Assembly: GCF_021730445.1 (NCBI RefSeq)
Contig: NZ_JADNRM010000012.1
Coordinates: forward strand, 1,265-65,264
Reading direction: 5' to 3'
DNA length: 64,000 nt
Origin: Phocaeicola faecalis
GTDB lineage: Bacteria; Bacteroidota; Bacteroidia; Bacteroidales; Bacteroidaceae
Shown here: piece by piece, positions 17,623 through 27,010 of the stretch
How the letters are laid out: each line of letters opens with the position of its first letter
How positions within the stretch are numbered: the stretch's first letter is position 1
The notes under the pieces: generated by a model
The model's input: the letters and a program-made list of their open reading frames with translations, nothing else
What the model was told of the DNA's origin: nothing
The model's database searches: none
Position numbers and translations under genes: made by a program

Positions 17623-19020
17623 ATGGAAGAAGTTTTCAGTTATATCATCGGTCTGGGTGCAGCTGTGATGATGCCTATTATCTTTACAATCTTAGGAGTT
17701 TGTATCGGTATTAAATTAAGCAAAGCATTAAAAAGTGGTTTGTTGGTCGGAGTCGGTTTTGTTGGATTATCTGTTGTTACAGCCTTGTTAACCAGTAGCC
17801 TTGGTCCCGCTTTAAGTAAAGTTGTCGAAATATACGGTCTCCAATTAAAAGTATTCGATATGGGTTGGCCTGCTGCTGCTGCCGTTGCTTATAATACTTC
17901 CGTAGGTGCATTTATCATTCCGGTTTGTCTGGGTGTCAACATATTGATGTTATTAACAAAGACTACACGTACGGTTAATATCGACTTATGGAACTATTGG
18001 CATTTTGCCTTTATCGGTGCAGTAGTCTATTTTGCAACAAGCAGCATCCTATGGGGATTCTTTGCTGCTATCATCTGTTATATCATCACTTTGATTCTGG
18101 CAGACTATACGGCAGACAAGTTCCAGGGCTTTTATGAAAAGATGGAAGGAATTTCCATTCCCCAGCCTTTCTGCGCAGGATTTGTGCCATTTGCTATTGT
18201 TATCAATAAAGTATTGGATAAAATACCCGGATTCAACAAATTGAATATTGATGCCGAAGGCATGAAGAAAAAGTTCGGTCTGCTAGGCGAGCCTTTGTTC
18301 TTAGGTATTTTGGTCGGTTGCGGTATTGGCGCACTGTCTTGTAAAAACGGACAGGAAGTGGTAGACAAGATTCCTTATATTTTAGGTTTAGGTATTAAGA
18401 TGGGTGCCGTTATGGAATTGATTCCACGCATCACCAGTTTGTTTATTGAAGGTTTGAAACCCATCTCTGACGCTACCCGCGAAATGATTGCAAAGAAATT
18501 TAAAGGTGCAGTCGGACTGAATATCGGTATGAGTCCTGCTCTGGTAATCGGCCATCCTGCAACTTTGGTCGTATCATTGTTACTGATTCCCGTTACACTG
18601 TTGCTGGCAGTGGTACTCCCCGGCAATGAATTCTTACCTTTGGCTTCATTGGCAGGTATGTTCTATGTATTCCCATTGGTATTGCCCATCACTAAAGGTA
18701 ACGTATTAAAAACCTTCATTATCGGGTTTGTTGTATTGGCTATTGGCTTGTACTTCGTAACAGATTTAGCTCCTTACTTTACTCAAGCCGCACAAGATGT
18801 TTATGCCAAAACGCAAGATGCAGCCGTTAATATCCCCCAAGGCTTTGAAGGCGGTGCATTGGACTTTGCATCCAGTCCCTTCTCTTGGGCAATATTCCAC
18901 ATGACTTATACATTTAAGATAATCGGTTCGGCTATTTTAGTGTTAATAACCCTATTCCTGATGGTATTAAACCGTCGTGCCATCATCAAATATCAGAAGT
19001 CGGTAAAAAACGCTCAATAA
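17623..19020 (+). CDS. GatC-like PTS EIIC-type permease, orphan
   Basis: The 465-residue, very hydrophobic product with about 11-12 membrane segments matches the galactitol EIIC (GatC) family along its length: LGAAVMMPIIFTILGVCIGI at the start, VDMGWP-type segment FDMGWPAAAAVAYNTSVGAF, NIDLWNYWHFAFIGAVVYFA, KFGLLGEPLFLGILVGCGIG, and GLNIGMSPALVIGHPATLVV. EIIC proteins form the membrane channel of phosphotransferase systems, but no EIIA, EIIB, EI or HPr gene is nearby and the protein has no fused domain. It is cotranscribed with exported kduI (40-bp gap). I infer import of a deoxy-ketouronate or galacturonate without phosphorylation. The substrate is unproven. Confidence 0.85.
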   Translation: MEEVFSYIIGLGAAVMMPIIFTILGVCIGIKLSKALKSGLLVGVGFVGLSVVTALLTSSLGPALSKVVEIYGLQLKVFDMGWPAAAAVAYNTSVGAFIIPVCLGVNILMLLTKTTRTVNIDLWNYWHFAFIGAVVYFATSSILWGFFAAIICYIITLILADYTADKFQGFYEKMEGISIPQPFCAGFVPFAIVINKVLDKIPGFNKLNIDAEGMKKKFGLLGEPLFLGILVGCGIGALSCKNGQEVVDKIPYILGLGIKMGAVMELIPRITSLFIEGLKPISDATREMIAKKFKGAVGLNIGMSPALVIGHPATLVVSLLLIPVTLLLAVVLPGNEFLPLASLAGMFYVFPLVLPITKGNVLKTFIIGFVVLAIGLYFVTDLAPYFTQAAQDVYAKTQDAAVNIPQGFEGGALDFASSPFSWAIFHMTYTFKIIGSAILVLITLFLMVLNRRAIIKYQKSVKNAQ

Positions 19021-19060
19021 TAAAAACAGAAAATAAGATAACTAATAAATAAGAACGAAA

Positions 19061-20017
19061 ATGAAAAAATTAGCAATTGCAATGATGCTGGGCGTGTCTG
19101 CTTTGGCAGCTTCAGCTCAAGTAAATTACAAGGTACAGACAGCTTGCCATCCGCAAGATGTAAAACACTATGATACAGAACGTCTGCGCAACTCGTTCAT
19201 GATGGAGAAAGTAATGGCACCGGATGAAATCAATGTCACCTATACTCTCTACGACCGCCTCATTTATGGAGGTGCCATGCCTGTAAACAAAGTCCTGAGA
19301 CTGGAAACATTCCGCGAACTGGGTCCGGAAATCACTTACTTCCTCGAACGCCGTGAACTGGGTGTGATTAATGTTGGCGGTGACGGTGTAGTCACTGTAG
19401 ACGGTAAGGAATATCCCATGAAGTACAAAGAAGCACTTTATGTAGGGTGCGGCAACAAAGAGGTTACCTTTAAGAGTAACGATGCTACCAAACCGGCTAA
19501 ATTCTATATCAACTCAGCACCGGCTTACAAGCCATACGTCACTCAGCTGATTACAACCGATGCCAAACTTCAAAAGGCAAACCCCAAGAAATATGCTTTG
19601 GCTATCTCTGACCACTACGGAAAAATGGAAGACAGTAACGACCGTATCGTAAACCAGTTGATTGTGAAAGATGTATTGGAAAGAGTAAAAGACGGTGGTA
19701 CGAACCAATTGCAGATGGGACTTACCGAACTTGCTCCGGGTTCTGTATGGAATACCATGCCGGCACATACTCACACACGCCGTATGGAAGCCTATTATTA
19801 CTTCAACCTGCCCGAAGGAAATGCTATCTGCCACTTAATGGGTGAACCCCAAGAAGAACGTCTGGTGTGGTTGCACAACGAACAGGCTATTACTTCTCCC
19901 GAATGGTCTATCCACGCAGCTGCAGGAACCAGCAATTATACCTTTATCTGGGGTATGGCAGGAGAAAACCTGAAGTATAGTGACAAGGATGAAATCAAAT
20001 ATACAAAAATGAAATAA
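19061..20017 (+). CDS. kduI: 5-keto-4-deoxyuronate isomerase with signal peptide
   Basis: The product has 318 residues. KduI converts 5-keto-4-deoxyuronate, the product of unsaturated pectin oligomer cleavage, into 2,5-diketo-3-deoxygluconate. The metal-binding set is intact: His236 and His238 in PAHTHTRR, Glu243 and His285. Their spacing (2, 5, 42) equals that of the E. coli ligands as I recall them. The chain is about 40 residues longer at the N-terminus than the 278-residue E. coli enzyme, and the extension begins with [20 protein letters not shown], a clear type I signal peptide. Location in the periplasm is therefore likely, unlike the usual cytosolic enzyme. It follows the GatC-like permease and precedes the ExuT-like gene. 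Confidence 0.93.
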   Translation: MKKLAIAMMLGVSALAASAQVNYKVQTACHPQDVKHYDTERLRNSFMMEKVMAPDEINVTYTLYDRLIYGGAMPVNKVLRLETFRELGPEITYFLERRELGVINVGGDGVVTVDGKEYPMKYKEALYVGCGNKEVTFKSNDATKPAKFYINSAPAYKPYVTQLITTDAKLQKANPKKYALAISDHYGKMEDSNDRIVNQLIVKDVLERVKDGGTNQLQMGLTELAPGSVWNTMPAHTHTRRMEAYYYFNLPEGNAICHLMGEPQEERLVWLHNEQAITSPEWSIHAAAGTSNYTFIWGMAGENLKYSDKDEIKYTKMK

Positions 20018-20049
20018 GCGGATTCCACTCTCGTCCGATTCTCATTGAT

Positions 20050-20130
20050 GTTTGTCATTCTGAATGTGATGAAGAGCTTTCATGATTATGATTGAGATTC
20101 TTCGCCGCTTTCGGAATGACAAACTTGTTT
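20050..20130 (+). terminator. Long hairpin after kduI, repeat-like terminator
   Basis: GTTTGTCATTC (20050-20060) pairs perfectly with GAATGACAAAC (20114-20124), with further partial pairing inside the 53-nt interior. It is followed by TTGTTTTTTAA, so it can terminate the permease-kduI message. The arm sequence resembles dispersed GTCATTC/GAATGAC repeats found in many bacterial genomes, so it may belong to a repeat family. Confidence 0.6.
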
Positions 20131-20200
20131 TTTAATCATTGTTGACCGAATAATACATGGTTTCTACCAATTTTTACATAGAAACCGACACCAAAATACT

Positions 20201-20209
20201 TACTTTTGT
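20201..20209 (+). promoter_or_regulatory. -7 element of the ExuT-like gene
   Basis: TACTTTTGT matches TAnnTTTGy, 38 bp before the start codon. The -33 region does not match well. Confidence 0.5.
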
Positions 20210-20246
20210 ACCATTAAGAAAAATATAATCTACTAAATCTATTATT

Positions 20247-21722
20247 ATGAGTACATTTCAAAATGCCAGCGGGAAGATGACAAACTTCAGATGGATTATC
20301 TGTGCCATGTTATTCTTCGCCACTACTGTCAACTATCTGGACAGACAAGTATTGTCGTTGACCTGGAAAGATTTCATCGCTCCCGAGTTTCACTGGACAG
20401 ATTCAAATTATGGAGATATCACGGCTATTTTCTCTATTGTATATGCAATAGCCAACTTATTTGCCGGACGTTTTATTGACTGGATGGGTACCAAGAAAGG
20501 TTATCTCTGGGCTATTGCCGTATGGTCAATAGGAGCTTGTCTGCATGCACTTTGTGGTTGGGCAACCGAGCATACACTAGGTATCCACAATGCGGAAGAA
20601 ATGATTTCCGCCACCGGAGCCGTCGCTTCTACCATTGCCATCACCAGCGTATATTACTTTATTGCAGCACGCATCGTGCTTGGTGTAGGTGAGGCCGGAA
20701 ACTTCCCTGCCGCCATTAAAGTGACAGCCGAATATTTCCCCAAGAAAGACCGCGCCTATTCCACTTCCATCTTTAATGCAGGAGCTACCATAGGAGCTTT
20801 GGCTGCTCCCGTTACCATCCCGACTTTGGCACGTTACTTCCAGAGTATAGGTATCGGCAATGGTTGGGAGATGGCATTCGTTGTCATCGGCGGACTGGGC
20901 TTTATCTGGATGGGATGCTGGATGTTCCTTTATAAGAAGCCGGCAGCCAACCCACGCGTCAATGCAGCAGAACTCGAATATATCGAACAAGATAATAACA
21001 ATGCAGACCAAACAGTGGAGCAACAGGCCAGCGCCAATGAATTCGACAACAAGAAAATTCCATTTTGGAAATGTTTCAAATTTCCTCAAACATGGGCAGT
21101 ATTCATTGGAAAGTTTATGACTGACGGTGTGTGGTGGTTCTTCCTTTTCTGGACCCCTGCTTACATTTCAGATGTATATGGATTTGCTTCCGACACCGGT
21201 ACGGCACAATTGTTGATTTTCGTTTTATATGCCATCACCATGTTATCTATCTATGGCGGCAAGCTTCCTACTATCATCATCAACAAGACCGGCAAGAACC
21301 CATATGCCGCCCGTATGCAGGCTATGTTTATCTTTGCCTTATTCCCTTTATTGGCCTTATTCGCACAGCCGCTTGGCAACTATTCCTATTGGTTTCCGAT
21401 TGTTATTATCGGCATTGCGGGAGCAGCACACCAATCTTGGTCTGCCAATATTTATTCCGTTGTAGGCGATATGTTCCCCAAGAGCACCATTGCCACTATT
21501 GTAGGTATTGGCGGTATGGCAGGCGGTATCGGCTCATCCCTTATTAATATGGGGTCGGGCAGACTGTTCGATTATGCCGCACAGACCGGTATGAAGTTTA
21601 TGGGATTCGAAGGAAAACCTGCCGGCTATTTCATTATCTTCTGCATCTGTGCAGTAGCCTACCTGCTGGGTTGGGTAATAATGAAAATACTAGTACCGAA
21701 ATACAAACCTGTCGATGCCTAA
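20247..21722 (+). CDS. ExuT-like MFS hexuronate transporter
   Basis: The 491-residue major facilitator protein has about 12 membrane segments. The first helix loop NYLDRQVLSLTWKDF and the GRFIDWMGTKKGY motif between helices 2 and 3 are typical of the anion:cation symporter branch that includes ExuT. ARIVLGVGEAGNFPAAIKVT matches the family signature in helix 4, and a charged loop of about 45 residues (ELEYIEQDNNNADQTVEQ) separates the two halves. ExuT transports galacturonate or glucuronate with protons across the inner membrane. Its place after kduI suggests uptake of the uronic acids released from pectin. It has a separate promoter and terminator. Confidence 0.9.
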   Translation: MSTFQNASGKMTNFRWIICAMLFFATTVNYLDRQVLSLTWKDFIAPEFHWTDSNYGDITAIFSIVYAIANLFAGRFIDWMGTKKGYLWAIAVWSIGACLHALCGWATEHTLGIHNAEEMISATGAVASTIAITSVYYFIAARIVLGVGEAGNFPAAIKVTAEYFPKKDRAYSTSIFNAGATIGALAAPVTIPTLARYFQSIGIGNGWEMAFVVIGGLGFIWMGCWMFLYKKPAANPRVNAAELEYIEQDNNNADQTVEQQASANEFDNKKIPFWKCFKFPQTWAVFIGKFMTDGVWWFFLFWTPAYISDVYGFASDTGTAQLLIFVLYAITMLSIYGGKLPTIIINKTGKNPYAARMQAMFIFALFPLLALFAQPLGNYSYWFPIVIIGIAGAAHQSWSANIYSVVGDMFPKSTIATIVGIGGMAGGIGSSLINMGSGRLFDYAAQTGMKFMGFEGKPAGYFIIFCICAVAYLLGWVIMKILVPKYKPVDA

Positions 21723-21754
21723 AGTCCAGTCAGCCGGTTCATTATAACCCATAT

Positions 21755-21792
21755 AAATTCCCCTGTCCCGAAGAATCGAAACAGGGGAATTT
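21755..21792 (+). terminator. Rho-independent terminator of the ExuT-like gene
   Basis: A 12-bp perfect stem (21755-21766 with 21781-21792; arm AAATTCCCCTGT) with a 14-nt loop is followed by TCTGTTTAGTTTT, 33 bp after the stop codon. Confidence 0.8.
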
Positions 21793-21833
21793 TCTGTTTA
21801 GTTTTAGTGTTGCGTTCTCTGATTTATAGCCTT

Positions 21834-23357
21834 TTACATAATATATGTCCTATCCAGTAGTTTCTCCGCCCAGGTATGTTCGCCGGCAATCCACTGTGAG
21901 TCTTCCTGACTGTGAGGTTGCTGATACATCCTGTTTAACAGTTCCTGATACTCATGCAACAAATTAACGGCATCCGCCTGTTTGTTTTCTCTGAGCAGCA
22001 ATAATATCTTCATCTTACAGATATTCACATTCGTTATTTTAGATGTCTCATCCGCCTTATTCAGGTACTCCAGACATTCTGCATTGCTTTCTTTGCTATT
22101 AGACAATTTCATAATGCTGCGTGCCACCATCAGATAATCATCCGAACAAGCCATAGCATTATTTATATTCTTCATTGCCAAACGCCTTGATTCGTTATAT
22201 TTCTTATTATAATCCATCATGCCTGCCTCATAGCTGACCACAGTAGAGGTTTTCTTTAAATAATTCCGGTCTTCAGCCAATGGGGTGAACTTACCCAGCT
22301 TCCCCACCCTTTCGGGCAAAGAACCATACGCACCGTACTTGGATAATACTTCCACATCTTTATTGCGCTGATAATATTGATTGATTTTATTCAAAGCAGA
22401 GATGACTGCCTCCTTATTCTTTTCCATCAAACTCATAAAGCTCATGGCCATACGGTCAGCCTCTTTCTCTTGTTTCTCCGAGTAATCCAGTCCCATACGG
22501 TTAGCGATATTATCATTAACCAATGCCTGAACTACATCATTCGTTGCAAAAATCAGTCCGGGAACATAATAATCATAACGATCATACAGATATTCCTCCG
22601 TAGCGGCAACCACTCCGTCCGCTACAGCTCCCCAAAACTGTGCACGCTTGGCACGGGCAATATTCTTGTTTACGGTGATAATGGCATGATCGAGCACATA
22701 ATGGGCCACTTCACGACTCATTACCGCATACAGTTCCTCTTCACTGTCCAATGTAGTCAACATTCCCGTAGAAACCAGCAAGCAGTCATTTCCCAACATC
22801 AACATATCAGGAGCCGGAGATTTCAACACACGCACCAACGGAGTTCCGTCGCGCATTACTGCCATCTTTTCGGGTATGATACTCAACAGCATACATTGCA
22901 AATAATCCTCTATTGCGGCATCATCATAAAAGAGTTTGGCCTGCTCCAATTCTTTCATATAATCATCTGCTTCACGAGCCTGCTCTTTCCGCATTCCCTC
23001 TTGATAGCCTTTCTTCTCGTAATAAGAGATTAAATCATTTGATAACTGTGCTGTCTGCCAGAATGAATTCTTATCCGTGGCTTTGAGCGCTATCACACCC
23101 AATTCATTCACTGGAACACCTACCTGTATTCCATTGGCAACCACCACAGCCTGCAATTTGGACTCACCCTGTTCAGTCGGTCTTTTCAACTTGATAACAC
23201 GCTGCAAAATACAAGAGGTGCCTTTCTTCACATCTTTATAGTCCTGTTTGAACTCACCCGGAATATTCAACATCGGACTCAATGGCCGGTTATTCTGCGA
23301 AAACATGATTCCGCATTCCAGCATTGCGGCTAAAAGAAAAAGAATGTATCGTTTCAT
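21834..23357 (-). CDS. M48-like secreted protein with altered zinc motif
   Basis: The product has 507 residues with a signal peptide (ending IMFSQ). The middle resembles M48 peptidases: LMLGNDCLLVSTGMLTTLDSEEELYAVMSREVAHYVLDHA, where the zinc motif HExxH is replaced by RExxH (Arg215, Glu216, His219). The downstream EKEADRMA block keeps the usual third ligand (Glu299). Loss of the first His would be expected to abolish normal zinc binding, so the protein may be non-catalytic or use another metal arrangement. The C-terminal 150 residues are helical and repeat-like (TPR-like). The gene is monocistronic, convergent with the ExuT-like gene, and its function is unknown. Confidence 0.7.
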   Translation of the reverse strand: MKRYILFLLAAMLECGIMFSQNNRPLSPMLNIPGEFKQDYKDVKKGTSCILQRVIKLKRPTEQGESKLQAVVVANGIQVGVPVNELGVIALKATDKNSFWQTAQLSNDLISYYEKKGYQEGMRKEQAREADDYMKELEQAKLFYDDAAIEDYLQCMLLSIIPEKMAVMRDGTPLVRVLKSPAPDMLMLGNDCLLVSTGMLTTLDSEEELYAVMSREVAHYVLDHAIITVNKNIARAKRAQFWGAVADGVVAATEEYLYDRYDYYVPGLIFATNDVVQALVNDNIANRMGLDYSEKQEKEADRMAMSFMSLMEKNKEAVISALNKINQYYQRNKDVEVLSKYGAYGSLPERVGKLGKFTPLAEDRNYLKKTSTVVSYEAGMMDYNKKYNESRRLAMKNINNAMACSDDYLMVARSIMKLSNSKESNAECLEYLNKADETSKITNVNICKMKILLLLRENKQADAVNLLHEYQELLNRMYQQPHSQEDSQWIAGEHTWAEKLLDRTYIM

Positions 23358-23411
23358 AGTGCCTTATTTTTAGAACACTACAAAAATAGGAAAGGGAAAA
23401 AATACAATAAA

Positions 23412-23443
23412 AGGAAAAGCCCTACAAACAGGTAGGGATTTCC
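23412..23443 (-). terminator. Terminator of the nuclease-helicase gene
   Basis: GCCCTAC (23419-23425) pairs with GTAGGG (23432-23437), extended by AAA/TTT-type pairing. On the minus strand it is followed by TTTTCCTTTTATTG. It starts immediately after the stop codon of the helicase gene. Confidence 0.7.
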
Positions 23444-26400
23444 CTAATTAATAGCCTGTATCAGACGGCGATATATCAGGTTATGGTTCAAAATATCGGG
23501 CACTCCCGTTATATACAACTGCTTTCGGGCACGCGTCAATGCCACATTTAATTTACGGTCTATCCATACTCCATTCTCTTCCGTCAGGTTAGGCAAGAAC
23601 TTCAACTGATAAAGGTAATTTACACAAAAAGAATAAATGATTACATCACGTTCACTTCCCTGATAACGCTCCACCGTATCCACTGATATTTCATTCAAAG
23701 CCGGTATCCCCAAAGACTGAATTTCTTTCCGAATCAATGCTATCTGACTACGATAAGGAGTGATAACCCCTAAAGTACGGTTAGTATCAAAACCCTCCTT
23801 ATAAAGATGATACACATCAGCCGCCAATTGAGCGACAATACACGCTTCATTCCGGTTCGTCTTTCCCGAAACACTTTCCGTATTCCGCTCCGAAGGAATA
23901 AACCGAACCGGAGCATCAACATCTTCCAACTGATGCGGCAGTCCCAACGCCTCCAACTTTCCGGCATAAAACTCCCGATTAGGAAACAAGGCCACACCGG
24001 GATGCATACGTCCCTGACGGCAAAGCATATCCACCGCCGGAGAATGTTCTTCCTGCAAATGAAAACGATAAAGCCGTTCAAAAAGAGAATCTTTCAGATT
24101 ATAAAGTCCTATCCGCCGCAACTCTTCATCGTGCACTTCAGACTGTTCATTACTCTGCAACACAACAGCCGGCAACTGTTTATGATCACCAATCAGGATA
24201 AACTTTCCTATTCCGTTACGTCCGTCCTTAAACCGTGCACAAAGGACTCCCAGTAACTGAGGTTCCAATATTTGTGTAGCCTCATCAACAATTGCCACAT
24301 CAAAATGCTTCAACTTGAACAGTTCCGATTTAGATGCAATTGATGCAACCGTTCCCACATAGATACGACAATCTGCCATACGGATGTTTACCTCCCGACG
24401 GTTGTTACATTCCGACAACACATTTTCCAACAAATGTTTGCGGAAACGCGCATCACAAGACAATTCACTTCCCACTCGTATGTAATCCACTTGCGGCCGG
24501 ATGGAAGAAAGCGACTGGCATATCTCATCCACGGCCCGATTGGTGTAAGCCAACAATAGAATCTGCATCGAGGGACAAGCATAAAAATGCTCCACCATAC
24601 GCCTCAAAGCGCGAGACGTCTTTCCGGTTCCCGGAGGCCCCACCAACAAGAAATAATCACGGGCTGCCACCGCTTTCAGAGCTACCCGTTCAAAATCATC
24701 GGTCGCACAGGCTATTCTATTTTCATAAGCTGTATCAAAACGAGGAGGACGTTGTCCCAACAATAAATCCCTACGCTCCGGATTCGCATCCATAAAAGAA
24801 GACAGCCCCAAATACATACTTCGGAAAGTGGTATCCATCGTATCATGCTCCACAGCATAACGGCTGTTTTCGGGAAACACCAACGGATTCCGTTGTGATG
24901 CCCGAAGGCGAATCCGCAACTCACTGTCGGTTATGGATTCTATATTTCCCTTAAACACCATTTTATTGGTCACGTTATCCGTATCTTTATTACGTTCATA
25001 AAGCACCACCACATCTCCATTACGGAAGTTGGGCAGAAAAGTTTCTTCATATTGAGGTATAGCCAACACAATAAAGGCTTTATGAGCCTGTGATGCACGG
25101 TTTTCAACAATGGCAAGATCATACAAAATCTCGCCGGCCTCCCGTTTTTCATCCAGCGTACTAAGCCATAAGGCAGAAGCACCTGTTCTGCTATCGCAAT
25201 CCACATCCCCCGATTTAGAAGTATAAAGTTCTTTTGTAATAAAATTATAGAGCGTATAGAAATAGACACGTTCCAACGGAGTAAGCAATTCCAAACGCTC
25301 ACCAAAACGAGAAATAGACGGTTTAAGATACTGCTCCCAAAACCGTCCTTGTAAGCCCTTCTGATTGAGTACAGAAGGATTGATTTGCGCCAACAGCTGT
25401 TGGGTGAACGAAGGATGATTATGCAACTGCACCCCATATTCCAAAGCAACAATACAGTTGCGCAGATTAATGATGCGCCGCACTTGCGCCCAAGACGCCC
25501 GTGCCGGATAAAGTAACGGATAACGAGTATATAATAAGTAAGGATGCATACGGCGACGGTCTTGCTCCATGCTATATTCCAACACCGCCATATAGAGCAA
25601 CATCTGTACACGATTATTCTCTTTCGGTTCCAGCCTGCCTTGCATGGAATATTCGTCCGCCTTGCCCGACTTCATTTCTATAAAGCTGCTCATGTCACGC
25701 TGCATATAGTCCAAACGCCCCTGAATGCCGAGTGCCTCACAAATATAAGAAGGTTCCAACACAGCATCGTTCTTATCAAGATTATATCCCGGTTGCATAA
25801 ATGTCTCCTGCACTGTTTCACGGATATGTTCGAAATGCATTCTACAGTCTTGTGCGAACTCTTTCTCTTTTTGAGGATTCAAAAGCTCCTCACAAGCAGC
25901 CAGTTCGATAGGATACTGCCGGAAAGCCTTTCTCATACATTCAGTGTAATCGGGCTCTTCCTCTTCTGCATGTATCCATTCATCCAAAAACAGATTGGCA
26001 ATGTTACCCAGCAATAAGGGACGGGCATTTTCAATAGGAACCAGACGGCTCAGGAAATAATTGGCGGGATGGCTGCCATAATCCTTATAACACTCCGCCA
26101 ATGAACTGATATCCAATAAATAGTCAGGCTCAAGTACTATAAAAGAAGGAGTATAAACCCCATCATCATCGACGGTTACATCCAGCAAGTTCAATTGAGC
26201 ATACCGCCAAAGTGCCTCCACCGTATCTTTAAACTCCTCATTTACACCAGACTTGTTATAATTCACCTTTACCGGTTCTTCTTCAAGCACATCTATCGGG
26301 CGAACATACAAATAGCTTTCATCAGCATATTCAAAGCACACCCGGATACGACGAATCCGGGCCTCTTTCGCCCTTTCCATCACAGCAATCACTTCCTGCT

Positions 26401-26773
26401 TAGGAAGCTGCACATAAAGTTTCAGCGGAATATCTTCATGAAAAATCTTCCGATAGGCATAAGCCACGGCACGGAGGTCTCGCAAAAATTCCTGTTCGGA
26501 CGGTTCCTTGCGGTGATTCAGAATATCATTCGAAGTCAGACGAAATGTATGTAATTGATTCTGTTCCTTACCATCCAACGCAAATTGAGTGGACACATAA
26601 TTAATACGGGCAGCCAAATCTGTAACTTGCAGACTCGTTCCCTGCATTTGCTGCCTCATCACCCGTTCCAGTGCTTCACGCAACTGCCTGTAACGGCGTG
26701 TCAAAGGCTGTTCCTTTTCAACGACACACAGGTTGTATAATTCTTCGTAATATTCTGCTATTTCTTCATTCAT
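23444..26773 (-). CDS. Dna2-like fusion of PD-(D/E)XK nuclease and SF1 helicase
   Basis: The product has 1109 residues. Around residues 349-370 the pattern GRLDYMQRD followed by FIEMKSGKA is the D...ExK active site of Cas4/Dna2/RecB-type nucleases, with a QMLLYMAVLEY helix following. The helicase part starts near residue 705: Walker A GPPGTGKTSRALR, DEAT in VAIVDEATQILEPQLLG, motif III GDHKQLPAV, then VDTVERYQGSERDVIIYSF and LNVALTRARKQLYITG (motifs V and VI) near the end. This is the order in eukaryotic Dna2 and bacterial AddB/Dna2-like repair proteins. A role in DNA end processing or repair is likely. Defence is an alternative, but no restriction or defence partner is adjacent. Confidence 0.88.
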   Translation of the reverse strand: MNEEIAEYYEELYNLCVVEKEQPLTRRYRQLREALERVMRQQMQGTSLQVTDLAARINYVSTQFALDGKEQNQLHTFRLTSNDILNHRKEPSEQEFLRDLRAVAYAYRKIFHEDIPLKLYVQLPKQEVIAVMERAKEARIRRIRVCFEYADESYLYVRPIDVLEEEPVKVNYNKSGVNEEFKDTVEALWRYAQLNLLDVTVDDDGVYTPSFIVLEPDYLLDISSLAECYKDYGSHPANYFLSRLVPIENARPLLLGNIANLFLDEWIHAEEEEPDYTECMRKAFRQYPIELAACEELLNPQKEKEFAQDCRMHFEHIRETVQETFMQPGYNLDKNDAVLEPSYICEALGIQGRLDYMQRDMSSFIEMKSGKADEYSMQGRLEPKENNRVQMLLYMAVLEYSMEQDRRRMHPYLLYTRYPLLYPARASWAQVRRIINLRNCIVALEYGVQLHNHPSFTQQLLAQINPSVLNQKGLQGRFWEQYLKPSISRFGERLELLTPLERVYFYTLYNFITKELYTSKSGDVDCDSRTGASALWLSTLDEKREAGEILYDLAIVENRASQAHKAFIVLAIPQYEETFLPNFRNGDVVVLYERNKDTDNVTNKMVFKGNIESITDSELRIRLRASQRNPLVFPENSRYAVEHDTMDTTFRSMYLGLSSFMDANPERRDLLLGQRPPRFDTAYENRIACATDDFERVALKAVAARDYFLLVGPPGTGKTSRALRRMVEHFYACPSMQILLLAYTNRAVDEICQSLSSIRPQVDYIRVGSELSCDARFRKHLLENVLSECNNRREVNIRMADCRIYVGTVASIASKSELFKLKHFDVAIVDEATQILEPQLLGVLCARFKDGRNGIGKFILIGDHKQLPAVVLQSNEQSEVHDEELRRIGLYNLKDSLFERLYRFHLQEEHSPAVDMLCRQGRMHPGVALFPNREFYAGKLEALGLPHQLEDVDAPVRFIPSERNTESVSGKTNRNEACIVAQLAADVYHLYKEGFDTNRTLGVITPYRSQIALIRKEIQSLGIPALNEISVDTVERYQGSERDVIIYSFCVNYLYQLKFLPNLTEENGVWIDRKLNVALTRARKQLYITGVPDILNHNLIYRRLIQAIN

Positions 26774-26900
26774 GCTTTTCTTGATTTGCTCTCACGAATA
26801 CAAAGGTACTAAAATGAAAGCAAACCACCCTCTATACTCATCCGGAATCGTTAAGCAGATGAAGCAATTCCTTACTAAAGACTAAGGTCTTTTAAGCGGC

Positions 26901-26960
26901 AGATTATTACGTTCCACTATAATGGGACGTACGTTCTACTGTAGCGGGACTTAATAATCT
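26901..26960. repeat. Structured repeat: inverted flanks around two direct copies
   Basis: AGATTATTA (26901-26909) and TAATAATCT (26952-26960) form a 9-bp perfect inverted repeat. Between them lie two 19-bp direct copies, CGTTCCACTATAATGGGAC (26910-26928) and CGTTCTACTGTAGCGGGAC (26932-26950), separated by GTA. It sits in the 237-bp gap between the helicase gene start and the small secreted protein gene. Nothing else was recognised in that gap. Confidence 0.75.
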
Positions 26961-27010
26961 ACAGTACAAAATGGCTTAATAGAAAGGAAGAAAACGCTTA
27001 ATCCTGTAAG

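Noticed and set aside
17623-19020. KdgT-type deoxygluconate permease
   Set aside because: The motifs and order match the GatC EIIC family, not KdgT, despite the pathway context.
20050-20130. Structured small RNA gene
   Set aside because: The stem directly follows kduI and is followed by a T run, so a terminator or repeat explains it without a separate RNA gene.
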